Of a stretch of 64,000 nt of DNA, positions 1-5,637 are shown piece by piece (the first letter of the stretch is position 1; each line of letters begins with the position of its first letter). Origin of the DNA: Chryseobacterium paridis (GTDB lineage: Bacteria > Bacteroidota > Bacteroidia > Flavobacteriales > Weeksellaceae); the NCBI RefSeq assembly GCF_016595215.1, contig NZ_JAENHK010000005.1, forward strand, positions 266,100 through 330,099. Direction: 5' to 3'. The translations under genes and the position numbers were made by a program. The notes beneath the pieces were generated by a model. It was not told the DNA's origin, did not search any database, and saw only the letters and a program-made list of their open reading frames with translations.

Positions 1-287
1 TTGAAAAAGAATTAGCACGTTCAAAAACCAAAAATGGAACAATAAGACAGTTGTTAGCTATGGGTTCCTGGCAATACAATCCGGAAACCTTACGGCAAAT
101 TGATGTTCCAACTTTAATTATTCATGGAACGATAGATCTTATTTTCCACCCTGATTGCGCCAGAGATCTGGCTCAGTCTATCCCCAATTCTGAGCTCATG
201 ATGATTGAAGGAATGGGACATTCTCTCCCACCGGAATTACAGGCGATCATTGCTAAAAAGATCATAGAAAATATCCAGGCTATCTAA
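1..287 (+). CDS. alpha/beta hydrolase, C-terminal end (5' truncated by the window)
   Basis: The reading frame is open from base 3, so this is the last ~95 codons of a longer gene whose start lies outside the window. The visible part fits the C-terminal third of an alpha/beta-hydrolase fold. A strand reading VPTLIIHGTIDLIFH carries the usual acid residue (Asp of GTID), and the later GMGHSLP carries the catalytic His. The nucleophile elbow is upstream and not visible, so esterase, lactonase or peptidase activity cannot be separated. It is followed at once by a strong hairpin shared with the convergent exonuclease gene. Confidence 0.8.
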   Translation, partial: EKELARSKTKNGTIRQLLAMGSWQYNPETLRQIDVPTLIIHGTIDLIFHPDCARDLAQSIPNSELMMIEGMGHSLPPELQAIIAKKIIENIQAI

Positions 288-294
288 AAAATAA

Positions 295-320
295 GAAACT
301 CCCTTTTTCAAGGGAGTTTC
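295..320. terminator. bidirectional Rho-independent terminator
   Basis: Perfect 11-12 bp hairpin (GAAACTCCCTT/AAGGGAGTTTC) between two convergent genes, A-rich on the left and T-rich on the right, so it can end transcription from both sides. Confidence 0.8.
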
Positions 321-326
321 TATTTA

Positions 327-878
327 TTAATAATTCTGTAGACACCAATACAATATCTTCGAGATATTCTTAGCATCATCTACTCCTCTGTGATGAGTCC
401 CTTCAAGTTTGAAATTCAATTCACCCAAAGCTCTACTCATCCCAACACTCTTTCTGATTGTTGGATGCACTTCTCCAAATAATGTTTTCACATTGATATG
501 GTCATCACTTAAAGGGTAATCAAGATTAAATCTTTTCGCCTGGTTTTTAAGCATAGTCAAATCATAATTTCCATAACTCGCCCAGGTCAAATCTTCAGAA
601 TCGTATTCTGCTCTGAGAATATCCAATGCATCATCGAAGAAGACACCCTCTTCATCAAGCATTTTCTGCGTAATAGAAGTCAGTTCTGTACAGAAGGGAC
701 TTACTCTGGAATATTGGGGTTTTACTAAAATCCCTTCATTCTTTGAGATCTTACCGGTTTTCACATCCATGATGCAAACTCCGATTTCGATGATCTCACT
801 TTCCTGACCTCTCGGCGGTCGGTCATTCCAACATGTAGCTTCGAGGTCTATAATTAATATATGATCTGTTGTTTTCAT
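327..878 (-). CDS. DEDDh-family 3'-5' exonuclease, copy 1
   Basis: A 183-aa protein that is almost entirely one RNase-T/ERI-1-like exonuclease domain. It starts with IIDLEATCW, giving the first metal ligands Asp11 and Glu13. A middle Asp lies in YGNYDLTML (~residue 106). It ends with the HxxxxD pair His163 and Asp168 in THHRGVDD. The order D-E-D-D with His makes it DEDDh. Enzymes of this group remove nucleotides from RNA or DNA 3' ends; the substrate cannot be told. It sits next to a paralogue of the same size and shares a convergent terminator with the gene to its left. Confidence 0.88.
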   Translation of the reverse strand: MKTTDHILIIDLEATCWNDRPPRGQESEIIEIGVCIMDVKTGKISKNEGILVKPQYSRVSPFCTELTSITQKMLDEEGVFFDDALDILRAEYDSEDLTWASYGNYDLTMLKNQAKRFNLDYPLSDDHINVKTLFGEVHPTIRKSVGMSRALGELNFKLEGTHHRGVDDAKNISKILYWCLQNY

Positions 879-905
879 TGGTTTACAATTGTTTATTGTT
901 AATAA

Positions 906-1466
906 TTACTGTAAAATCTCTCTCAAGATTTTAGCTGCGTTATAAGCATCGTCAGCTCCACTGTGATGATTTCCTTCAAAATTCATTTTCAAATAATTCA
1001 AGGCCCTTTTTAAACCCATCATTTTTGGAAGATTAAAGTGATCTTTAAATTCATACATCACATTTAAGTAATCATAAGAGAAAGGAATTTCTATTCCCAG
1101 CCAATCACATTGTTCAAAGATTTGTTCTTTATCAAAGTTTCCAAAACCTGCCCAACTAAGTGGTAGTGAATGATATTCATCTTTTATTTTTTCACAGGCT
1201 TCTTCAAAATAAATCCCTTTTTCTTCTATTAACTGTGGAGTAATTCCTGTAAGATTTGTGCAAAATCTGTTGATTTCAGATCTTTCTGGAATTACATATA
1301 TACTTTGCTTTTTAGAAATTGCTTTTGATGTTAGGTTTAATTCGCAAATTCCTATTTCTATAATGTCAACTTTTTGTCCGATTGGAATTCTATCGTTTTC
1401 CCAACATGTGGCTTCCAAGTCGATGATTAAAATTTCGTTTGTTGTTTTGTTTTTCATTGTTTTCAT
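906..1466 (-). CDS. DEDDh-family 3'-5' exonuclease, copy 2 (tandem paralogue)
   Basis: Same family as the gene just downstream: IIDLEATCW near the N-terminus, a GFGNFD block in the middle and HHSGADDAYNAAKIL at the end, so all DEDDh residues are present. The frame is open to an ATG at 1490. I prefer the ATG at 1466 (or 1457) because these starts align with the start of the neighbouring paralogue. The two genes are 27 bases apart, same strand, and look like a tandem duplication that has diverged. An 18-bp motif ~100 bp upstream (1588-1605) is repeated at 16061 and may be part of the promoter. Confidence 0.85.
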   Translation of the reverse strand: MKTMKNKTTNEILIIDLEATCWENDRIPIGQKVDIIEIGICELNLTSKAISKKQSIYVIPERSEINRFCTNLTGITPQLIEEKGIYFEEACEKIKDEYHSLPLSWAGFGNFDKEQIFEQCDWLGIEIPFSYDYLNVMYEFKDHFNLPKMMGLKRALNYLKMNFEGNHHSGADDAYNAAKILREILQ

Positions 1467-1587
1467 ACTGCATATTATTTCTAATATCATTTACATTTTG
1501 TTATTCAATTGGTGGTGGAGGGAGGATAGGAGAAGAAATATCCCGAGAAGAAATGTTTTTAAATTCTATGCAAAGAAAAAACACAAG

Positions 1588-1605
1588 TACGCAATCTTTT
1601 TACGT
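1588..1605 (-). promoter_or_regulatory. 18-bp repeated motif, possible upstream promoter element (copy 1)
   Basis: TACGCAATCTTTTTACGT occurs identically at 16061-16078. Both copies lie upstream of minus-strand genes. Read on the minus strand, the motif contains GATTGCG and is followed ~15-18 nt later by a T-rich TTTG-like stretch, which would fit a Bacteroidota -33/-7 pair. This is inference from two copies only. Confidence 0.35.
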
Positions 1606-1645
1606 AATATAAAAAGTTTCGGTAAAAAATTACCAAAACTAAATT

Positions 1646-2224
1646 TTAAGAATCACTATTAGCTTTTTTTATAGCTTCTAAATCATTGTTCTTCATTTGA
1701 GTAATATGTCTTTGGGCATGAAGCGAAAGAAAATATATATACTCATAAACATTAATCTTTCCCAGGTCATTAACTGTCATTGTAGTCTTATAGAGAAGGC
1801 CTTCACCATTTTTCATAAGTTCTAAATAACCCAAACACTGCTGAAGTTGTTGTGAAATCAACTTTCTGATTTCAGTTAATTCCATTTCATCTTTCGGCTC
1901 CATATGCTCCGGTCTGATCCAGATAAAAGCTCCATGCACCCCAACCTGTTCCATTGTTGTTTTGTCGAAATTGTAATTTTCTAATTCTAATTTCAAATCA
2001 AGACCTTTATCATTTCTTATTGCTTTCTTCATTCCTTTTTCAATAAGAATCAGCAGATAAAAATTGGTGAGATAGATATGCTCTAAAATCTGACGGACAG
2101 ACCAGCCCTTCTTAATAGGAATATATTCTAATGCTTTGTTATCTGCATCAAACCACTTGTCAACTTCATTAAAACTAGTTTTAAGATGTGATTGTATGTG
2201 TTGAATAAATCTAAACGTGTCCAT
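1646..2224 (-). CDS. DinB-family four-helix protein
   Basis: About 192 aa. The sequence has the DinB/YfiT pattern: an N-terminal helix (FRFIQHIQSHL), then WSVRQILEHIYLTNFYLL with the conserved His expected to bind metal, and a C-terminal HAQRHITQM motif that supplies further His ligands. Members are metal-binding and often thiol-dependent transferases or stress-induced proteins; the reaction here is unknown. An upstream ATG at 2245 would lengthen the overlap with the next gene. The ATG at 2224 gives a 14-nt overlap and a start at the first DinB helix, so I chose it. Confidence 0.75.
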   Translation of the reverse strand: MDTFRFIQHIQSHLKTSFNEVDKWFDADNKALEYIPIKKGWSVRQILEHIYLTNFYLLILIEKGMKKAIRNDKGLDLKLELENYNFDKTTMEQVGVHGAFIWIRPEHMEPKDEMELTEIRKLISQQLQQCLGYLELMKNGEGLLYKTTMTVNDLGKINVYEYIYFLSLHAQRHITQMKNNDLEAIKKANSDS

Positions 2225-2597
2225 TATGTTTTTTAAAGTTGTCAAGTAGATTAATAATATTCTTTTTACCCACTGGGTTCATTGAGTGACTGTAGAACTT
2301 GGGCAAATTCAAATGGTTATCCATACAATAATCGATCAACCATTTTGCACAATCATAACCTGTTTTTTCTGTAAAATCAGAAGAATCTTTTTGTTTTACA
2401 TAATGCCTATCTGCCAAATCATGATCAAAAGAAATCAATTCAGGAAGCCCTTTTTCTAAAATCTGATTAATAAACTGCTCGTAATTTCGAACAATGTGCC
2501 AGTCTTTTTGAAGGAATATTTCCTGTTCCGTATAATGATAAGCTTCAATTGGAAATCTGATATCATCTAAAAACAAGAATCTTTTTATCATGTTCAT
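2211..2597 (-). CDS. small receiver-like protein (cyclic-phosphate-processing receiver family)
   Basis: A 128-aa protein. It begins with a short strand and an acidic pair (FLFLDDIRFP), then has a central ISFDHDLAD and a later helix-rich GYDCAKWLIDYC block. This order resembles a truncated response-regulator receiver fold of the type placed in the cyclic-phosphate-processing receiver (cPPRD) family, where the Asp residues are thought to be catalytic and not phosphorylation sites. Its 3' end overlaps the DinB gene, so the two are likely cotranscribed. Assignment is from recalled family resemblance. Confidence 0.6.
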   Translation of the reverse strand: MNMIKRFLFLDDIRFPIEAYHYTEQEIFLQKDWHIVRNYEQFINQILEKGLPELISFDHDLADRHYVKQKDSSDFTEKTGYDCAKWLIDYCMDNHLNLPKFYSHSMNPVGKKNIINLLDNFKKHNGHV

Positions 2598-2621
2598 AAG
2601 GTTAATATTTAAGATTTATAA

Positions 2622-3107
2622 TTAAACCATCATATCTGCACAGTTGGAACTTGCAAAGGCATGGGGTTTAGCTTTAAAAACATATCCCATTCCCAAAATA
2701 TATCCCATTGCATCTTTCAATGCTACATTGGACTTAAACTCAGGATCAGTATTGATATCTGCATGCACCTCCATTTCTACACCATATTTATCCAAAATAG
2801 AGCAGATAGCGTAAGCAATTTCTACAGATTTGTTTACTTCATTGAGCATTCGTTCTTTGATGCTTATGGTTTTTATTTCCCTTTGTTTTCTAATAAAAGT
2901 AAACGCTCCTTTTCCTTCGCGAATAAATACTACAGCTGTAGCATAACTAATAGCATCACCATATACGTGAGAGTCTGAACCCACACAAACTTTCAGTCGG
3001 TATCCATTAGCTTGTTCACGAATGATGGCTTCTTCTACCAACTGCATGATAGGTTGATGGAAAAATTTTCCAGACATGTTTTGCCATATTTCTTGTTGCG
3101 TTTCCAT
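2622..3107 (-). CDS. YkuK-like RNase H-fold protein (DUF458)
   Basis: A 161-aa protein with a ribonuclease-H-like core. The first strand carries acidic and polar residues in VCVGSDSHVYGD, a second strand is TAVVFIREGKGAF, and a later acidic pair lies in VEVHADINTDPEF-like sequence (VEMEVHADINTDP). The last part (GYILGMGYVFKAKPHAFASSNCADMMV) is typical of the YkuK/DUF458 family, some members of which are linked to sporulation or RNA metabolism in other phyla. Nuclease activity is not shown. It is the first gene of a minus-strand run starting just after the tRNA array. Confidence 0.75.
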   Translation of the reverse strand: METQQEIWQNMSGKFFHQPIMQLVEEAIIREQANGYRLKVCVGSDSHVYGDAISYATAVVFIREGKGAFTFIRKQREIKTISIKERMLNEVNKSVEIAYAICSILDKYGVEMEVHADINTDPEFKSNVALKDAMGYILGMGYVFKAKPHAFASSNCADMMV

Positions 3108-3161
3108 TTTTTTACATTTTTTAAAATTCTACATATTTTTTATAATTGCTAAATGATTTTG

Positions 3162-3233
3162 TTGATTCACCAGGACTCGAACCTGAACAACAAGAGTCAA
3201 AGTCTTGTGTGCTACCAATTACACTATGAATCA
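3162..3233 (-). tRNA. tRNA-Gln(TTG)
   Basis: Cloverleaf on the minus strand: acceptor TGATTCA/TGAATCA, D arm with GG, anticodon arm CAAGA-CTTTGAC-TCTTG giving anticodon TTG, T loop TTCGAGT. Discriminator A. No encoded CCA. It is the last unit of the array. Confidence 0.88.
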
Positions 3234-3288
3234 ATATTTTGAGTTATGTGTTACAAATAATAGGTTATGAGTTATTACTCATATTTTG

Positions 3289-3361
3289 TGGAACAGACAG
3301 GAATTGAACCTGTACCTTCAGTTTTTCAGACTAACGTGCAGACCTTCTACACCACTGATCC
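3289..3361 (-). tRNA. tRNA-Phe(GAA)
   Basis: Anticodon arm TTAGT-CTGAAAA-ACTGA gives GAA. T arm ACAGG-TTCAATT-CCTGT and D stem GTGT/GCAC are well formed. The acceptor GGATCAG/CTGTTCC has a T-T mismatch at the fourth pair, unusual for a sole essential tRNA, so a second Phe tRNA may exist elsewhere. Confidence 0.75.
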
Positions 3362-3452
3362 GGATGTTAATTATCAATGATCATAGATAAGCGATAATTG
3401 ATTCTGAATGCCACATTATTATTTATCTTTTTACGAATTAACATTTATATTG

Positions 3453-3526
3453 TACGGGAAAAGGGAGTCGAACCCTCAATATCTTGATTCTAAATCAAGT
3501 GCGTCTACCAGTTCCGCCATTCCCGC
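3453..3526 (-). tRNA. tRNA-Leu(TAG) with a short variable loop
   Basis: Acceptor GCGGGAA/TTCCCGT, a Leu-like D arm (GCGGAACTGGTAGACGC), anticodon arm CTTGA-TTTAGAA-TCAAG giving TAG, T loop TTCGACT. Leucine tRNAs of bacteria normally have a long variable arm; here only about five bases (ATATT) separate the anticodon and T stems, so this is a class-I-shaped Leu tRNA. Confidence 0.72.
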
Positions 3527-3555
3527 AGGATTTTTTATCAATAATAATTAAGGTT

Positions 3556-3633
3556 GGAGAAAGCTTGTCTATATAAACTTTGTTTGTTAGTGTTTGTAAA
3601 GATCTTCTGCGCTTGACAAACTTTTCTCTTTCC
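3556..3633 (-). repeat. 78-nt structured spacer repeat, copy 1
   Basis: Lies between tRNA-Leu and tRNA-Glu. The minus strand can form a long hairpin: AAAGTTTGTC pairs with GACAAGCTTT and GGAAAGA with TTTCTCC. The loop contains AGCGCAGAAGATC. A second copy of identical length is at 4054-4131 and a more diverged one at 4381-4460. Confidence 0.6.
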
Positions 3634-3644
3634 TCTTAACTTAG

Positions 3645-3716
3645 TACTCCATAAGGGAATCGAACCCTTATCTTCTGCTCGAAAGGCAGGCGTCCTGACC
3701 GCTAGACGAATGGAGC
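3645..3716 (-). tRNA. tRNA-Glu(TTC)
   Basis: Acceptor GCTCCAT/ATGGAGT, D arm GTCTAGCGGTCAGGAC, anticodon arm CCTGC-CTTTCGA-GCAGA giving TTC, T arm AGGG-TTCGATT-CCCT. The first anticodon-stem pair is a C-A mismatch. Confidence 0.82.
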
Positions 3717-3723
3717 ATTGAAA

Positions 3724-3795
3724 ATCAACTGTTAGGAATCGAACCTAAGCGACAAGAGTATAGTTCCTGCATGCTGCCATTACATTATCAGTTGA
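3724..3795 (-). tRNA. tRNA-like unit, positional anticodon TAT, probably non-canonical
   Basis: Perfect 7-bp acceptor TCAACTG/CAGTTGA and good T arm (TTAGG-TTCGATT-CCTAA). The anticodon stem CAGGA/TCTTG encloses ACTATAC, so position 33 is C where U is nearly universal, and the positional anticodon is TAT (Ile AUA). Discriminator T. The overall sequence aligns with the Gln tRNA of the same array, so it may be a decayed duplicate. Confidence 0.5.
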
Positions 3796-3804
3796 TTTTT
3801 TTGG

Positions 3805-3939
3805 TGGAAGTGGTAGGATTCGAACCTACTCAGCAATGAAGCAACAGAGTTTAACTCTGTGTTCTTTATTTTTTTTAGGAATCGTTCAATTCGTTCCTCA
3901 TGTCAGTCTGCCCCGACTCTCCAACTTCGGTGCACTTCC
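3805..3939 (-). tRNA. interrupted tRNA, Tyr-like body with ~50-nt insertion at the anticodon loop
   Basis: Acceptor GGAAGTG/CACTTCC, discriminator A and an encoded CCA (3802-3804), D arm CCGA...TCGG, class-II variable region and T arm GTAGG-TTCGAAT-CCTAC are all present. The 5' half reaches GCAGACTG as in tRNA-Tyr(GTA), then ~50 nt (3854-3903) intervene before TAAACTCTGT. Joining the halves gives CTGTAAAC, a Tyr GTA loop with one extra base. The 3' end of the insertion can instead pair with the native stem (ACAGAG-TTAAA-CTCTGT), giving an alternative TAA anticodon arm. The insertion contains a nine-codon ATG..TAA frame. Confidence 0.55.
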
Positions 3940-3997
3940 CTATTTTTTATAAATGATGATCGATAAGAGATAAATGATTTAGACACTTAGCAATTTC

Positions 3998-4044
3998 ATT
4001 TTACATTTTACATTTTACATTTTACATTTTACATTTTACATTTT
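3998..4044. repeat. 7-bp tandem repeat (ATTTTAC)n
   Basis: About 6.7 head-to-tail copies of ATTTTAC in the spacer between interrupted tRNA units. AT-rich simple repeat, a candidate for length variation between strains. Confidence 0.85.
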
Positions 4045-4053
4045 AAACAATTT

Positions 4054-4131
4054 GGAGTCAGAAAAAGCTTGTCTAAATTTTTGTGTTTGATATAAGAACT
4101 TCTACGCTCGACAAACTTTTACTTTTTCTCC
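4054..4131 (-). repeat. 78-nt structured spacer repeat, copy 2
   Basis: Same length as the copy at 3556. Minus-strand stem AAAAGTTTGTC with GACAAGCTTTT (11 pairs), outer GGAG with CTCC, loop containing GAGCGTAGAAGTTC. Confidence 0.6.
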
Positions 4132-4157
4132 GGAACTAATCTCATTTTAGTTATTTG

Positions 4158-4288
4158 AGATGGTTATGGGATTGCTCATAACCATATATTTCTTCTTTTG
4201 AATTCACGAATGCTCTCCATTTCAAACCCACTCAGCTTACGCAACGGTTTTGCAGACCGCCCCGACTCTTCCACTTCGGCGAACCATC
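4158..4288 (-). tRNA. interrupted tRNA-Cys(GCA) with 49-nt insertion in the T loop
   Basis: Nearly identical to the uninterrupted copy at 4484-4565 up to GGGTTTG of the T arm and again from AATCCCATAACCATC. Exactly 49 nt (4174-4222) are inserted between these parts. The insertion ends with a sequence that forms a perfect 9-bp inverted repeat with the acceptor/T-stem 3' strand (ATGGTTATG/CATAACCAT, 4160-4185), so it could compete with the acceptor stem. It contains a 15-codon ATG..TGA frame (4176-4220). Confidence 0.6.
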
Positions 4289-4380
4289 AGGTTTTTTATT
4301 GATTATAAATGATAATTGATCGTTGATAATGAATTTATAAACTCCATAACATTCATATTCCGATATTTTCTATCTCATAA

Positions 4381-4460
4381 AAAAAGAAAAAGGCAGTCTA
4401 TATTTTCTGTATTTGGCGTAAAGATCTTCTGCTCTTGACTTACCTTTTTTCTTCTCTTTT
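4381..4460 (-). repeat. structured spacer repeat, diverged copy 3
   Basis: Keeps AAGTC...GACT pairing and the loop core AGAGCAGAAGATCTTTAC seen in the copy at 3556, but the arms are A/T-rich and less matched. Confidence 0.5.
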
Positions 4461-4483
4461 GAAACAATTAACATTTAGTTTTG

Positions 4484-4565
4484 AGATGGTTATGGGATTC
4501 AAACCCACTCAGCTTACACAACGGTTTTGCAGACCGCCCCGACTCTTCTACTTCGGCGAACCATC
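4484..4565 (-). tRNA. tRNA-Cys(GCA) with class-II-like variable arm
   Basis: Acceptor GATGGTT/AACCATC, D stem CCGA/TCGG, anticodon stem GCGGT/ACCGT with loop CTGCAAA (GCA), T arm TGGG-TTTGAAT-CCCA, discriminator T, which is the known CysRS identity base. The variable region is ~12 nt and the D arm is Tyr/Leu-like, unlike ordinary class-I tRNA-Cys. Length 82 nt. Confidence 0.72.
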
Positions 4566-4668
4566 AGATTTTAATTTTATAATTGATCAATGATTATTGA
4601 TAATTGATCTAAAAATTTTAAAATTTATTTTCCTCTTTACATTTTCAATTTTCCATTTAAATAAATTG

Positions 4669-4740
4669 TCTGGAAAATAGGATTCGAACCTACGACCTCC
4701 CGCGTCCAAGGCGGGTAAACAACCACCGTTATCTTTCCAG
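4669..4740 (-). tRNA. tRNA-Pro(TGG)
   Basis: Acceptor CTGGAAA/TTTCCAG, anticodon arm CCCGC-CTTGGAC-GCGGG giving TGG, T arm GTAGG-TTCGAAT-CCTAT. Acceptor differs from the usual C-G-rich bacterial tRNA-Pro. Confidence 0.82.
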
Positions 4741-4759
4741 TTTTTATAGGCTCAGTTTC

Positions 4760-4796
4760 AAATTTCTTTTCCGAGAGACAATCGGAGCTGAAATTT
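4760..4796 (-). repeat. hairpin resembling a tRNA-Asp anticodon arm
   Basis: AAATTTC/GAAATTT outer stem and CCGA/TCGG inner stem. On the minus strand the loop reads TTGTCTC, the same as an Asp (GTC) anticodon loop. It lies directly between tRNA-Pro and tRNA-Asp and could be a duplicate fragment of the Asp unit or a processing or termination hairpin. Confidence 0.4.
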
Positions 4797-4810
4797 TCCG
4801 TGAACCTTTG

Positions 4811-4882
4811 CGGTCTATGCGAGAATCGAACTCGCAGTGCCCAAGAGACAGTCGGGCAGGTTAGCCATTACCCCAATAAACC
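4811..4882 (-). tRNA. tRNA-Asp(GTC)
   Basis: Acceptor GGTTTAT/ATAGACC, anticodon arm CCCGA-CTGTCTC-TTGGG giving GTC, T arm GCGAG-TTCGATT-CTCGC, discriminator G as expected for Asp. Confidence 0.85.
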
Positions 4883-4889
4883 ATTTTTG

Positions 4890-4974
4890 CGGAGAGCAAA
4901 GGAATTGAACCTTCACTACTGTTGTAGAACTTATTAGCAGTAAGCCGCAACAAACCAATATTTGCCTACTCTCC
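4890..4974 (-). tRNA. tRNA-Ser(GCT)
   Basis: Acceptor GGAGAGT/GCTCTCC, D arm GCAA...TTGC, anticodon arm GCTTA-CTGCTAA-TAAGT giving GCT, long variable arm with CTAC/GTAG stem, discriminator G: a normal class-II serine tRNA. Confidence 0.88.
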
Positions 4975-4979
4975 TTTTG

Positions 4980-5053
4980 TAATCTCAGAAGGAATTGAAC
5001 CTTCAACCCCCGGTTTAAAAGACCGGTGCTCTAACCAATTGAGCTATGAGATT
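4980..5053 (-). tRNA. tRNA-Lys(TTT)
   Basis: Acceptor AATCTCA/TGAGATT, D arm AGCTCAATTGGTTAGAGC, anticodon arm CCGGT-CTTTTAA-ACCGG giving TTT, T arm GAAGG-TTCAATT-CCTTC. Confidence 0.9.
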
Positions 5054-5060
5054 ATACTTT

Positions 5061-5133
5061 GGGTATCTCCGGGAATCGAACCCTGTTCTCCGGTGCCACA
5101 AACCGACGCTTTACCAAATAAGCTAAAGAAACC
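5061..5133 (-). tRNA. tRNA-His(GTG), first unit of the array
   Basis: Anticodon arm TCGGT-TTGTGGC-ACCGG gives GTG; T loop TTCGATT; D arm GCTT/AAGC; C at the discriminator position, the usual partner of the extra G of His tRNAs. The acceptor GGTTTCT/AGATACC has one T-T mismatch and the linker to the D arm is one base longer than usual. A terminator-like hairpin ends only a few bases upstream of it. Confidence 0.75.
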
Positions 5134-5135
5134 AT

Positions 5136-5163
5136 AAAAAAAGCACCTCTTTTCGGGAGGTGC
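5136..5163 (-). terminator. terminator-like hairpin directly upstream of the tRNA array
   Basis: GCACCTC and GAGGTGC pair around a CGAAAA-type loop, followed on the minus strand by seven T. It ends the small unit at 5190-5315 and lies 2 nt before tRNA-His, so the array needs read-through or a promoter overlapping the hairpin. Confidence 0.7.
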
Positions 5164-5189
5164 TGCATATATTTTGACGTGGCAGGTCA

Positions 5190-5315
5190 TTAACTGACCC
5201 ACGTATATAAGCACCTTTTATCCACACATTCATTATCAATAAGACACGCATTACTTTTCGGCTCCTGTCCTTGTAGTCTTGAATACGGGTTAAATATGTA
5301 ATGTAATTGTTTCAT
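5190..5315 (-). ncRNA. small transcription unit: 41-codon ORF or structured RNA
   Basis: An ATG frame of 41 codons starting MKQLHYIFNPYSRLQG and ending LYTWVS. A promoter-like TTTG-N20-TTACTTTG pair lies upstream (5379-5410) and a terminator at 5136-5163. Three in-frame alternative ATGs exist further up (5333, 5381). No family is recognised. The peptide has four Cys. Because a tRNA array follows, a structured leader RNA is as likely as a peptide gene. Confidence 0.35.
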
Positions 5316-5378
5316 TATTTTTTTTGTTTTAAACATTTCTGAAATCCTGCAAAACTTGTTGCTTTCAATTTTCGGTTG

Positions 5379-5410
5379 CAAAGTAAATATGATTTTTTTT
5401 AATTCGCAAA
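5379..5410 (-). promoter_or_regulatory. Bacteroidota-type promoter for the 5190-5315 unit
   Basis: On the minus strand TTTG (5407-5410), 20 nt spacer, TTACTTTG (5379-5386), close to the TTTG / TAnnTTTG consensus of Bacteroidota sigma factors. Confidence 0.5.
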
Positions 5411-5637
5411 TAAAATTAAAATATAATTATTTGAAAATCAATTAATTAACTAATAAAATTAGAAATAGAAATTTCTGTCCGCAATATTTTGCAGATATTT
5501 TAATTACCTAAATGACTGTCTCTCACCGGTTTGATTATCACTCTATTGTATTATATTAAAATTTCATCGTTAATTAAAAATTTTCACTTTTTTGGTTATT
5601 TTTTTTCATTCTAAATAATTTCGCCCTTAAAAACACA

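Noticed and set aside
1258..1662. 134-codon plus-strand frame with hydrophobic residues
   Set aside because: It lies antisense to the second exonuclease gene and has no promoter or family resemblance.
3854..3903. Group I intron in the tRNA anticodon loop
   Set aside because: Known group I introns are at least ~200 nt with P-Q-R-S core elements; 50 nt is too short.
3998..4044. (ATTTTAC)n as a CRISPR array
   Set aside because: The unit is 7 bp with no spacers; it is a simple tandem repeat.
4815..5006. 63-codon minus-strand frame
   Set aside because: It runs across tRNA-Asp, tRNA-Ser and tRNA-Lys, so the reading frame is a by-product of RNA genes.
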